Translations under genes and position numbers: made by a program
Source: Algoriphagus winogradskyi
GTDB taxonomy: Bacteria; Bacteroidota; Bacteroidia; Cytophagales; Cyclobacteriaceae
Assembly (NCBI RefSeq): GCF_900182815.1
Contig: NZ_FXUA01000002.1
Coordinates: 310,001 to 374,000 of the forward strand
Direction: 5' to 3'
Length of the DNA: 64,000 bases
The notes under the pieces: model-generated
Databases searched by the model: none
What the model was told of the DNA's origin: nothing
The model's input: only the letters and a program-made list of their open reading frames with translations
Part shown: one piece after another, positions 36,123 to 43,972 of the stretch
Layout of the letters: each line of letters opens with the position of its first letter
How positions within the stretch are numbered: position 1 is the stretch's first letter

Positions 36123-37505
36123 TTAATTGGTTAAAGAAATGAAAAATTCTGTCCAAGACTCCTGTCCGGTTTCCACCCCACTTGCCTGACTAGTTACTGC
36201 CAATTCTCCTCCATGGGCTTTGACTATATCATAGCTCAAGGAGAGGCCTAAGCCAGTTCCAAGTCCAGATGGTTTGGTCGTAAAAAAAGGCTGAAATATT
36301 TTTTCCTTAATAGAGTCTGGCATTCCGGTACCATTATCTTTCACTCGGATCTCTACTCCATTGCTTATTCGTTTCGTACTCACCCAAACCGTAGGTTTGT
36401 AGCTCTTCGCCAGTTCTGTATCCTCCAAGGTGCCTAATATCTTTTTCTTCTCAGATACAGCATAGAATGCATTGTTCACCAAATTTAGAATCACTCTTCC
36501 TATCTCCTGAGGTATGACATCCACTGTTCCCACTTCTTCATCAAAATCAGTCTCTATGCTTGCATTGAATGACTTATCTTTTGCTCTCAGTCCATGGTAA
36601 GAAAGGCGTAGGTATTCATCAGCCAGCTCATTGATATTTGTAGGTTCTTTCACTCCAGTACTGCTGCGGCTATGTTGGAGCATTCCCTTTACAATGGCGT
36701 CTGCACGCTTTCCGTGATGAACTATCTTCTCCTCATTCGCCTCCAGATCACTTACAATAAGCTTTATTTCATCCAGATCTCCCTTAGCCAATTCTACTTT
36801 TAATTCTTCCAGAAGTTCCTTATTTAGCTCAGAAAAATTGTTGACAAAGTTCAAAGGGTTCTGAATCTCATGAGCAATTCCTGCTGTCAGCTCACCTAGT
36901 GATGCCATTTTTTCAGAATGTACTAATTGTGATTGTGCTGCTCTGAGTTCGTGTAAGGTCTTTTCCAACGACTCTTTTTGGGCAGTGATTTCAGCTGTAC
37001 GTTCAGCCACTTGGATTTCCAGAGCGTCTTTTTGTTTTTGGGACTTCTTGAATTCAAGCTCTTGGGCTGCAGCTTTAATACGCTCAAGCTCTAAGGCCTT
37101 TCTTTGCTTCCTATTAATAATGAATTGAGCGACAAGCCATATCCAGCCAAAAAGTGCAGCAGTATCAAACCAATTTTCCCAACTGTGATAAAAATCGCTT
37201 GCAACCAGCTTAGTGAAATCCTGAATTACATGAATCAATACTACAGGTAAGAATGCGTATACGTAAGGCTTAAGCGGCGAGAACACATTCCTGTTGTAGG
37301 CTGCATAAATAACATAGAGGTTGAGGGAATGAGCAACCCAACGCATCAAAATATCTGTTGAGTTGAAAATTACTTGGATAGCCAAAAAACAACTTACAGC
37401 TATCAGACCTTTCAAAAATAAGCTTTGCCATTCGGGATAAAGCTCCTTGGTTTGCGCATGCGTTTGAAGAAATCTAAAAGCAATGATCAGAAGTATAAAA
37501 TCCAT
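36123..37505 (-). CDS. membrane sensor histidine kinase
   Basis: A 460-residue kinase. The first 130 residues contain about four hydrophobic helices (near 1-12, 29-46, 80-95, 110-128) and no periplasmic domain, suggesting a membrane-embedded sensor. A long coiled coil (about 130-195) joins it to a kinase module almost the same as in the two propeller kinases: [16 protein letters not shown] with the histidine near residue 212, [34 protein letters not shown] and FFTTKPSGLGTGLGLS. First gene of the signalling block in transcription order, followed by a 255-base gap. Confidence 0.9.
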   Translation of the reverse strand: MDFILLIIAFRFLQTHAQTKELYPEWQSLFLKGLIAVSCFLAIQVIFNSTDILMRWVAHSLNLYVIYAAYNRNVFSPLKPYVYAFLPVVLIHVIQDFTKLVASDFYHSWENWFDTAALFGWIWLVAQFIINRKQRKALELERIKAAAQELEFKKSQKQKDALEIQVAERTAEITAQKESLEKTLHELRAAQSQLVHSEKMASLGELTAGIAHEIQNPLNFVNNFSELNKELLEELKVELAKGDLDEIKLIVSDLEANEEKIVHHGKRADAIVKGMLQHSRSSTGVKEPTNINELADEYLRLSYHGLRAKDKSFNASIETDFDEEVGTVDVIPQEIGRVILNLVNNAFYAVSEKKKILGTLEDTELAKSYKPTVWVSTKRISNGVEIRVKDNGTGMPDSIKEKIFQPFFTTKPSGLGTGLGLSLSYDIVKAHGGELAVTSQASGVETGQESWTEFFISLTN

Positions 37506-37644
37506 AGAAACTGGGCTAGCATTAAAAAAGCGGGACTAAGCAAGAAGCAAAATAAGAATAATTTCAGTAGAAGAAGTGATAGCTACAACAAGTTCAAGAT
37601 TACCCTAGTAAATGACCTGCAAGAAATGACAGAAAAGGAACCCA

Positions 37645-38718
37645 CTAATGTTGATGTGCGAGACGATGTTGCTTTAAGATATCCTCGCCAAAGTCATTTC
37701 CATTTTCCCTCCAAATAGTATGAATGTGATTGGCATTGTCAAGAAAGCCTACATTGTCATACTCGATGATGAAATCTGGACTATGAATCATATAATAATG
37801 AGCTTTCATGGGTTCATAGCTGCCGATCCAGCTGAAATAAACTTCATCCATTCCTCGCGCATGCAGGATGGCAAGATACTCCTCAGCTTTAGGGTGGTCT
37901 AGATTATTAACGTATTCCTCGATGAGGTAATGAAGGATTTTCTGCTGGTCGGAACTTAGTTCTGCCCCTTTGATTCCCTTAAATTCCTTGATCCATTGAT
38001 CTCGACCAGGGCTGGTAAGTATATCTCCAGGGACTTTTTCGCTTAATGTCGCTTTAGTTTTCTGCTCTTCATTGAGTGTATTTACAAACCAAAAACCATA
38101 ATCTTCTTCCTTACTCAAAGGTCTTAACCCTGCATATTGTGTTACTTCAACCAGTGCAGGATCAGAGCCAAGGAACATAGGCGTCATGGAAAATTTGTCT
38201 CCTGAAACAGTCAGATTGAGAGAAAGATGGTGTCCTTCGAATTTCAACCCCCAATTATCATCCTTACTCGGATTACCTAGAATGGCAAGAAAATAATTGC
38301 CATAGTCCCAATCCAAGGTTCGGATCATTTTGATAGTATTTTCATTCATCTGACCTTTCTGATAGCCGATTTCCATGATTTCATGCAGGATATCATCTAC
38401 CTGCATAATTGAAAAAACTTTCAAATAGCCTTGAGAACTTAAAATTGTGCTCAATACCCGATGAAATTGAATCTTGCTTTCATCCGAAAGATCACCAAAC
38501 CGAACACCACTTCTAGGAGCTAATCCTAAAGGCAAATTGGTCCACGTGGTTCTCAAACTATCAGAAAAGTCAAACTTCACAGCTAATTTCTGCTCTTCAG
38601 GCAAGGTCTCTACAAAGGAAACAGCTACGTCTTTTAGAGCTTTGACATCCTGAGCAAGCGCAAGGCTAGAGGTCAGTAAAAATAGAAGGAAATAGAAACT
38701 TGATCTATACATGGTCAT
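37645..38718 (-). CDS. DUF3500 domain protein, secreted
   Basis: A 357-residue protein with a signal peptide (hydrophobic residues 8-22, cleavage LALA-QD) and a DUF3500 domain over most of its length. Family marks are FDFSDSLRTTWTNLP near residue 50, GNYFLAILGNPSK around 155, a GWKFEGHH-like LKFEGHHLSLN, and the C-terminal YDNVGFLDNANHIHTIWRE. Histidines in GHHLSLN and in the tail could bind metal. No enzymatic role is established for this family. Monocistronic as far as can be seen; 139 bases separate it from the kinase gene it precedes on the minus strand map. Confidence 0.88.
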   Translation of the reverse strand: MTMYRSSFYFLLFLLTSSLALAQDVKALKDVAVSFVETLPEEQKLAVKFDFSDSLRTTWTNLPLGLAPRSGVRFGDLSDESKIQFHRVLSTILSSQGYLKVFSIMQVDDILHEIMEIGYQKGQMNENTIKMIRTLDWDYGNYFLAILGNPSKDDNWGLKFEGHHLSLNLTVSGDKFSMTPMFLGSDPALVEVTQYAGLRPLSKEEDYGFWFVNTLNEEQKTKATLSEKVPGDILTSPGRDQWIKEFKGIKGAELSSDQQKILHYLIEEYVNNLDHPKAEEYLAILHARGMDEVYFSWIGSYEPMKAHYYMIHSPDFIIEYDNVGFLDNANHIHTIWRENGNDFGEDILKQHRLAHQH

Positions 38719-38770
38719 TTGGGCTAAGTCTCACTAGATATTCTAAGATAGAGTTTTCATCCTAGAAAAA

Positions 38771-38962
38771 TCACCCTATTCTTCCATCTCCATCGATGTC
38801 CCTACCAGATTGCTCTTCGAGGATTTTAAGTGTTTTGATTAATAATTCTCTAGTATTTGCTAGTTCCCATTCTAAGTTTCTGACTCTGACCTCGAGTGTT
38901 TCAGCTTTTGCTTTATGGTCTTGAATTTGACTTTGCTGGATTAGATCCCAAAATAGTCCCAT
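38771..38962 (-). CDS. small coiled-coil protein with EF-hand-like tail
   Basis: A 63-residue protein. Residues 14-50 form a predicted coiled coil with heptad leucines (LEVRVRNLEWELANTREL). The last nine residues, DIDGDGRIG, copy the calcium-binding loop of an EF-hand or dockerin repeat, though the flanking helices are missing. No signal peptide. It stands between the APC permease and the DUF3500 gene on the same strand. Its compact frame and clear domain features argue that it is real; I do not recognise a named family. Confidence 0.6.
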   Translation of the reverse strand: MGLFWDLIQQSQIQDHKAKAETLEVRVRNLEWELANTRELLIKTLKILEEQSGRDIDGDGRIG

Positions 38963-39022
38963 AGGTAAATCTGTTTTAATTATTAGCTAGTTCTAGCGTA
39001 TGTTAGATGATTCTTACTCTGG

Positions 39023-40330
39023 CTATTCTGATTTTAATTTTCCTTTTGAAACTGCTTTTACCAAGAAGTAAATCAGGGTAAGGGAAGCTATAAAAATAAG
39101 AATTCCTGTTTTTTCATAGCCAGTCAAATTGGATAGGAAAAAGAGGATAATTCCAGCTGCCAGAATTGGAACTGTATATCCAAATGGAATTTTGAAATCT
39201 CCTGAATTAGCTGGTTGCTTCCTCCTAAATTTGATCACAGATAAGGCTACACCAAAATAAACCAATAGCATACTCGCTGATGCAATTACAGCTAGCTGTC
39301 GAAATCCGCCAATAGCTGCAAGGGTAAACCCAATTCCCCCATAAAGCAAGATCGAAATATAAGGAGTCTTGAATCTAGGATGGATGGCAGCCAATTTATC
39401 CATAGGAATCACCCGATCACTAGCCAAACCAAATAGCACTCGTGGCAAATTTAGAATTTCCCCACTCAGCATTCCAAACATAGAAACTCCCGCTGTAATT
39501 AACAGTAGCGTGTAACCAAAGGGACCAAAAACAACATTTGCCACAGATGCTAAAGGAGCTTCTTTGAATTCTGGCAATTGATCTCCTAAAACTCCCTGAG
39601 AAATAGTTTGAATTAGAACATAAAGAATCAGTACAAACGTGATTCCTATGAAAATAGCTTTTGGAACAGTCTTTTGAGGGTTTTTGATCTCACCACCGAC
39701 GGTTAATCCTGCATCTCCACCTTGAAATGCAAAAAATAAAATCAGGGAAGCCGCTCCAAAATTCTTAAATGAGGAGGCATTTTCTATCATCAGATTGGAA
39801 AAAGTAACATCTTTCCAGCTGAATAGAATCAGCAAGAGTAGAGGAGTCAATTTTGCAACCGTATTGATTTTCACCAAACCAATTCCTTGCTTGACGCCTA
39901 TCACGTTTAGAAAGCACAAACCCCCAAAAACCAAAAACAATAATAACACACGGATGTATTGATTAGCGAAAACCGGAAAAGCCAGACCAATTAATTCTAT
40001 CAATGCATTAGCTACAGCGGCATCTGAAAATGCGCTGCCCATCACCATAAAAACAGCAGCTAAGAATCCTGTATATGGACCAAAAGCCGTTTCAACATAG
40101 GCATAAGCTCCTCCGGATCGAGTGACTTTACTCCCTGCCTCTGCAAAACACAGCATGACCAAAGCAATCAGAAATCCACAAAACAGGTAAACAAAGATGC
40201 CTGCGGAACCCATGATCTCAGCAACAATCGCTGGCAAGACAAAGATGCCCGCGCCGACAATAATATTAACAATGTTGGCTGAGAGACCCCATACACCAAT
40301 TTCTCTTAGTAAGCCTGTATCTTTTTCCAC
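39023..40330 (-). CDS. APC family amino acid permease
   Basis: A 435-residue inner-membrane transporter with about 12 helices. The first helix has the APC mark NIIVGAGIFVLP (the unwound G-A-G-I-F substrate loop), and GGAYAYVETAFGPYTGFLA follows in helix 3. It likely imports or exchanges amino acids or related amines, driven by protons or by antiport. The start is GTG at 40330. It precedes the small EF-hand-like gene and follows gamma-glutamyltransferase on the same strand (165-base gap), so uptake of amino acids released from glutathione is plausible but not shown. Confidence 0.88.
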   Translation of the reverse strand: MEKDTGLLREIGVWGLSANIVNIIVGAGIFVLPAIVAEIMGSAGIFVYLFCGFLIALVMLCFAEAGSKVTRSGGAYAYVETAFGPYTGFLAAVFMVMGSAFSDAAVANALIELIGLAFPVFANQYIRVLLLFLVFGGLCFLNVIGVKQGIGLVKINTVAKLTPLLLLILFSWKDVTFSNLMIENASSFKNFGAASLILFFAFQGGDAGLTVGGEIKNPQKTVPKAIFIGITFVLILYVLIQTISQGVLGDQLPEFKEAPLASVANVVFGPFGYTLLLITAGVSMFGMLSGEILNLPRVLFGLASDRVIPMDKLAAIHPRFKTPYISILLYGGIGFTLAAIGGFRQLAVIASASMLLVYFGVALSVIKFRRKQPANSGDFKIPFGYTVPILAAGIILFFLSNLTGYEKTGILIFIASLTLIYFLVKAVSKGKLKSE

Positions 40331-40495
40331 AATTATATTTTATCTGTAATTCTTCTACTAAAGAGACTAAATCATTATTGAATTGAAAATTCTGTTGATA
40401 TCGAGGCTTGTTACACCATGATGTTACTTCTTACATCTTATCCTTAAAGCCATACACTTTTCACATTTACCCTTTTACCACTTACAAAATACACC

Positions 40496-42193
40496 TTAAT
40501 AACCTCTCGCTCCACCATCTTCGCTGGAAGAATCAGAAGCTCCGGTATATAATTTTTTGGAAGCATCGTAAGTGATTCCCATCAGTACACCAATATTAGT
40601 TGTTGGCGTAAGTGAATGCCCCATTTTTTCAAGCGCTTCTCTTGTATCTGGAGAAAGTAAATTTACCTCATACAAAATTCGATCTGGAAGCCATTGATGG
40701 TGGATTTTCATCGCCTCGATAGCCCGATCAATTCGCATATCGTAAGCTAGCACATTCAAAACCGTCTGAAAAACAGTGTTGATAATCGTTCTTCCACCTG
40801 GGCTACCAATTACTAAATAAGGTTTTCCATCCTTTGCCACAATCGTGGGAGTCATGCTTGACAACATTCTTTTTTCAGGTGCTACCAAATTGGGATCAGA
40901 TCCAATTTGTCCAGTAGTAGTCGTTTCCCCGGGAACTGGATTAAAATCCCCCATTTCATTATTGAAAATGAAACCAAGTTTGGAAGAACCCATTTTTACG
41001 CCATAAGAATTTTCCAGGGTGTATGTCAGAGAAATGGCGTTGCCGTCTTTATCAACTACCGAAAAATGAGTGGTATTATCTCCTCCATATGGGTGACCAA
41101 ATTGTGCTGGATCAGAGATAGAGGCCTTGGTCATATCTAGATTTTCAAAGCGAGTTTTTGCAAATTCCTTTGAAAGCAATCTATCCAAAGGCATATCCAA
41201 ATTGAAATCTGGGTCTCCTAAAAATTCAGCTCTATCTGCGAAAGCTCTTCTCATTGCTTCAGCTACCAAATGCACATAAGCAGTAGAGTTGAATTCCACT
41301 TCAGAGATATTGGCTTCCTCCATGAGATTCATCATTTCGATCAAAGCAACTCCGCCTGAACTCGGAGGCGGCATGGAATAAATATCATAGCCATTGAAAG
41401 TTCCTTTCACTGGCTCGCGCTCTACGGCTTCATATTTCTCCAAATCTTCCTTAGTGATAATTCCTCCATTGGCTTTCATGTAATCTTCGATCTCCTGCGC
41501 TACCCAACCTTTGTAAAACCCATCTCTACCGTGTTTTTGGATTTCTTTAAGGGTTTTTGCCAAAGCAGGTTGCTTCCAGGTTTCCCCAGGCTTAACGATT
41601 TGTCCATTTTCCCCTCTGAAGTAATTTTTCATAATGTCCTCCGAAGGATCACGGTCAGTCATTCTTACTGCCGCATTATACAAGCCATAGCTCATGGTAA
41701 AGCCTTCTTTGGCTAATTCTACGGATGGTTTTACCAAATCAGCCCAAGGTAATTTTCCGTATTTTTGATGGGCTTGATAGAGGCCAGCGACTGTCCCAGG
41801 AACTCCTACAGCCAATAAACCTTGGTGGTTGGAGTTATTTTTGATTTTTCCATTTTCATCCAAAAACATGGTTGGGCTTGCTGCCAAAGGGGCTTTCTCA
41901 CGAAAATCAAATGTGGTAACCTCGCCTTCTGAGTTTAAATAAACGATAAACCCTCCACCGCCGATATTTCCAGCTTCCGGATGAGTTACTTCCAAAGCAA
42001 AAGCGGTAGCGACAGCAGCATCGATGGCATTACCTCCTTTTTTGAGAATATCTACTCCAACTTGAGAAGCTATCACATTGTCAGAGACAACCATTCCATT
42101 TTCAGCATAGGTTTGAGCTTGGGTGGTACTGACGAAAAATAGAAGAAGGACTGAGCAGCCTATCGCTACCTTCTGAATAAAGTTAGTTTTCAT
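40496..42193 (-). CDS. ggt: gamma-glutamyltransferase
   Basis: Cleaves and transfers gamma-glutamyl groups, chiefly from glutathione, in the periplasm. The 565-residue precursor has a signal peptide (cleavage TTQA-QT) and the N-terminal start GMVVSDNVIAS. Autocleavage would occur before Thr374 (GDNTTHFSVVD), which becomes the nucleophile of the small subunit. The PPPSSGG segment near residue 275 and GSPGGRTI in the small subunit are also conserved. Length and layout match typical bacterial Ggt. Followed on the same strand by the APC permease. Confidence 0.95.
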   Translation of the reverse strand: MKTNFIQKVAIGCSVLLLFFVSTTQAQTYAENGMVVSDNVIASQVGVDILKKGGNAIDAAVATAFALEVTHPEAGNIGGGGFIVYLNSEGEVTTFDFREKAPLAASPTMFLDENGKIKNNSNHQGLLAVGVPGTVAGLYQAHQKYGKLPWADLVKPSVELAKEGFTMSYGLYNAAVRMTDRDPSEDIMKNYFRGENGQIVKPGETWKQPALAKTLKEIQKHGRDGFYKGWVAQEIEDYMKANGGIITKEDLEKYEAVEREPVKGTFNGYDIYSMPPPSSGGVALIEMMNLMEEANISEVEFNSTAYVHLVAEAMRRAFADRAEFLGDPDFNLDMPLDRLLSKEFAKTRFENLDMTKASISDPAQFGHPYGGDNTTHFSVVDKDGNAISLTYTLENSYGVKMGSSKLGFIFNNEMGDFNPVPGETTTTGQIGSDPNLVAPEKRMLSSMTPTIVAKDGKPYLVIGSPGGRTIINTVFQTVLNVLAYDMRIDRAIEAMKIHHQWLPDRILYEVNLLSPDTREALEKMGHSLTPTTNIGVLMGITYDASKKLYTGASDSSSEDGGARGY

Positions 42194-42306
42194 TGAGTAT
42201 TAAGGTTGGTAAAGTGTGGTTTGAGTAAAAATAAGAGAAAATACCAGATCATTGGTAAGAGTTCTGATAAGTGGAAAAAATGGAAGTTATTAGATTAGCT
42301 CCCTTA

Positions 42307-43053
42307 CTATTTAACCCCCAGACGGTGATTCACTGTAAATCTGACAATATCCCGATTGTAATAGCCACCCGTCTGACGTTGATTGATCCATTTTTGATAG
42401 GCAAGCTCCACGTTTAATGCTTGCGAAAAAGTAAAGTTTAACCCTGTTATCAATCGGTTTTGATCAAATGTATATTTCACTTTTTCCCCAGCTTGGACCA
42501 TCAGCTCATCACCTGCTATTACTTTTAGAAGTTGATTTTCCTTGATTTTCCAAATGGGATAAGAGGCCATAATACGATAACGAAATCTAAAACTCCCGAA
42601 AAAATAGCCATCTGCTAACTCTGTTTCATCTAAGTTTAGATTATGAAAAAAGCGGGCCTCTGTTCTGTATCTATGATCAAGAGTGAGTTTGTTGAGCTTT
42701 TGTTTATACGCCATTTCTACATGCGCTCTAAGTTCTGGCTCTATCAGATCCAGCTCTGAACGAGGATTATTTGGGCTTTGAAAAAATGAAGCGAAACCAG
42801 TTGTGGCGGTCCACCCGCTTTTACCAAGTTTACGATTCAAATGAGCTCTTACAGAGAGTTGATGCTGCGCAAATGGATTTACAAAATGCCTCTCCTGAAC
42901 TTCCGCCATTATTGACCAATTTTCATCAATCGGCAGCGTGAGAAAGTAGCCATACCAGATGAGTTGCTGGTGGGTAACATCCTTCTGAGCAAAGGTTAAT
43001 TTTGGCCAAAAACTTAGAAATAGGAAGAGGGAGGAAAATGCAACTGCTTTCAA
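42307..43053 (-). CDS. DUF2490 family outer-membrane-like protein
   Basis: A 248-residue secreted protein. The signal peptide ends near TFA-QK. The rest consists of alternating strands with aromatic residues, as in a small outer-membrane beta-barrel: WSIMAEVQERHF, LDHRYRTEARFF, FRFRYRIMASYPIW and VELAYQKW, a set of motifs I associate with DUF2490. The start is TTG at 43053; an in-frame stop lies 12 bases upstream and no ATG or GTG precedes the signal peptide. Single gene, 113 bases beyond the ggt start. Function unknown. Confidence 0.85.
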   Translation of the reverse strand: MKAVAFSSLFLFLSFWPKLTFAQKDVTHQQLIWYGYFLTLPIDENWSIMAEVQERHFVNPFAQHQLSVRAHLNRKLGKSGWTATTGFASFFQSPNNPRSELDLIEPELRAHVEMAYKQKLNKLTLDHRYRTEARFFHNLNLDETELADGYFFGSFRFRYRIMASYPIWKIKENQLLKVIAGDELMVQAGEKVKYTFDQNRLITGLNFTFSQALNVELAYQKWINQRQTGGYYNRDIVRFTVNHRLGVK

Positions 43054-43179
43054 TAGGGCTAATTAAGCTGCAATTTTACGGTAAATCCTAGTAATTTAAT
43101 AGGGTAATAATTAATTATTTTATTGAGGAAAAATGAAAACTATCGCTAACCTTACTGGTTTTCAAATTAATACTTAACC

Positions 43180-43542
43180 CTATATTTTTTCAAACTTATC
43201 CACAGTCAAATCTGATCTGACATCACCAGTGTGTTTGGTGCTTTGTGGTTCAAAAAGTAGGACCCAGGCTTCCTCTTCGGCTATTGGTCTGTGTTCTACT
43301 CCCCGCGGTACGACTACCATTTCCCCTTCGTTCAGAGTGACACTTTCTCCCTCAAAATCAATTTTTAGAGATCCCTTCACAATCAGAAAAAGCTCGTCTT
43401 CATCTGTGTGATTATGCCAAACGAATTCACCTTTTACCTTGGCCAACTTTACGTCCTGACCGTTTAGCTCTCCGATTATTTTGGGAGTCCAAAGCTCCTT
43501 GATCAAGCCAAATTTCTCGTTAATATTTACCTTTTTTATCAT
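43180..43542 (-). CDS. cupin domain protein
   Basis: A 120-residue single-domain cupin. Motif 1 is HNHTDEDELFLIVKGSLKI with two histidines and a glutamate for metal binding; motif 2 is GEMVVVPRGVEHRP with the third histidine. The frame is open for 19 codons further up, but that stretch runs into the SnoaL-like gene, so ATG 43542, five bases after the upstream stop, is chosen. It is probably co-transcribed with the SnoaL-like gene. Cupins of this size may be isomerases, dioxygenases or small-molecule sensors; no substrate is suggested. Confidence 0.85.
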   Translation of the reverse strand: MIKKVNINEKFGLIKELWTPKIIGELNGQDVKLAKVKGEFVWHNHTDEDELFLIVKGSLKIDFEGESVTLNEGEMVVVPRGVEHRPIAEEEAWVLLFEPQSTKHTGDVRSDLTVDKFEKI

Positions 43543-43546
43543 CTTA

Positions 43547-43924
43547 TTAATACATCGTATTCCCATTCGCAGAAGTTGCTGGGATTTGCTGAATAGCATC
43601 CCAATGCTCTACGATCTTTCCATTCTCATCAAATCTGAAAAAGTCCATGGTCACATACTGATCATTTCCCGGCCAAGTTTGATGTGTATGAAGAGCAACT
43701 AAATCTCCTTCTGCTATTGCTCTGACGAATGAGATTGACTTGTCTGGATATTCGTTTTGCATTCGCTCGAAGTATGAAATGAATTCCTCTTTTCCGTCAC
43801 CTACGGCTGGATTGTGCTGAATGTAATCTGCTCCTGTGAATAACTCTACAGCTTTACGCGGATTACCTTCATAGGCAGTCTTATAAAAAGTGATCGCGTT
43901 CTCTTTATTTTTGGAGGAGTTCAT
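43547..43924 (-). CDS. SnoaL-like / NTF2-fold protein
   Basis: A 125-residue protein of the NTF2-like fold: NAITFYKTAYEGNPRKAVELF, YIQHNPAVGDGKE, and VTMDFFRFDENGKIVEHWDAIQ. This pattern is typical of the SnoaL polyketide cyclase-like group common in Bacteroidota, usually without a known substrate. Start taken as ATG 43924; a GTG six codons upstream (43942) is possible. The cupin gene follows after 5 bases, and the P-type ATPase gene ends 48 bases upstream on the same strand. Confidence 0.85.
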   Translation of the reverse strand: MNSSKNKENAITFYKTAYEGNPRKAVELFTGADYIQHNPAVGDGKEEFISYFERMQNEYPDKSISFVRAIAEGDLVALHTHQTWPGNDQYVTMDFFRFDENGKIVEHWDAIQQIPATSANGNTMY

Positions 43925-43972
43925 TGTTAAGTTAATTTTCACCGGTCATCCGGCACACTACATCCTACTTTT

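Noticed and set aside
35959..36156. 65-codon minus-strand open frame after the membrane kinase
   Set aside because: It begins inside the kinase 3' end in another frame, has no domain, and runs into AT-rich intergenic sequence.
43543..43599. Longer N-terminus for the cupin protein
   Set aside because: It would overlap the end of the SnoaL-like gene with non-conserved residues; ATG 43542 is well placed.
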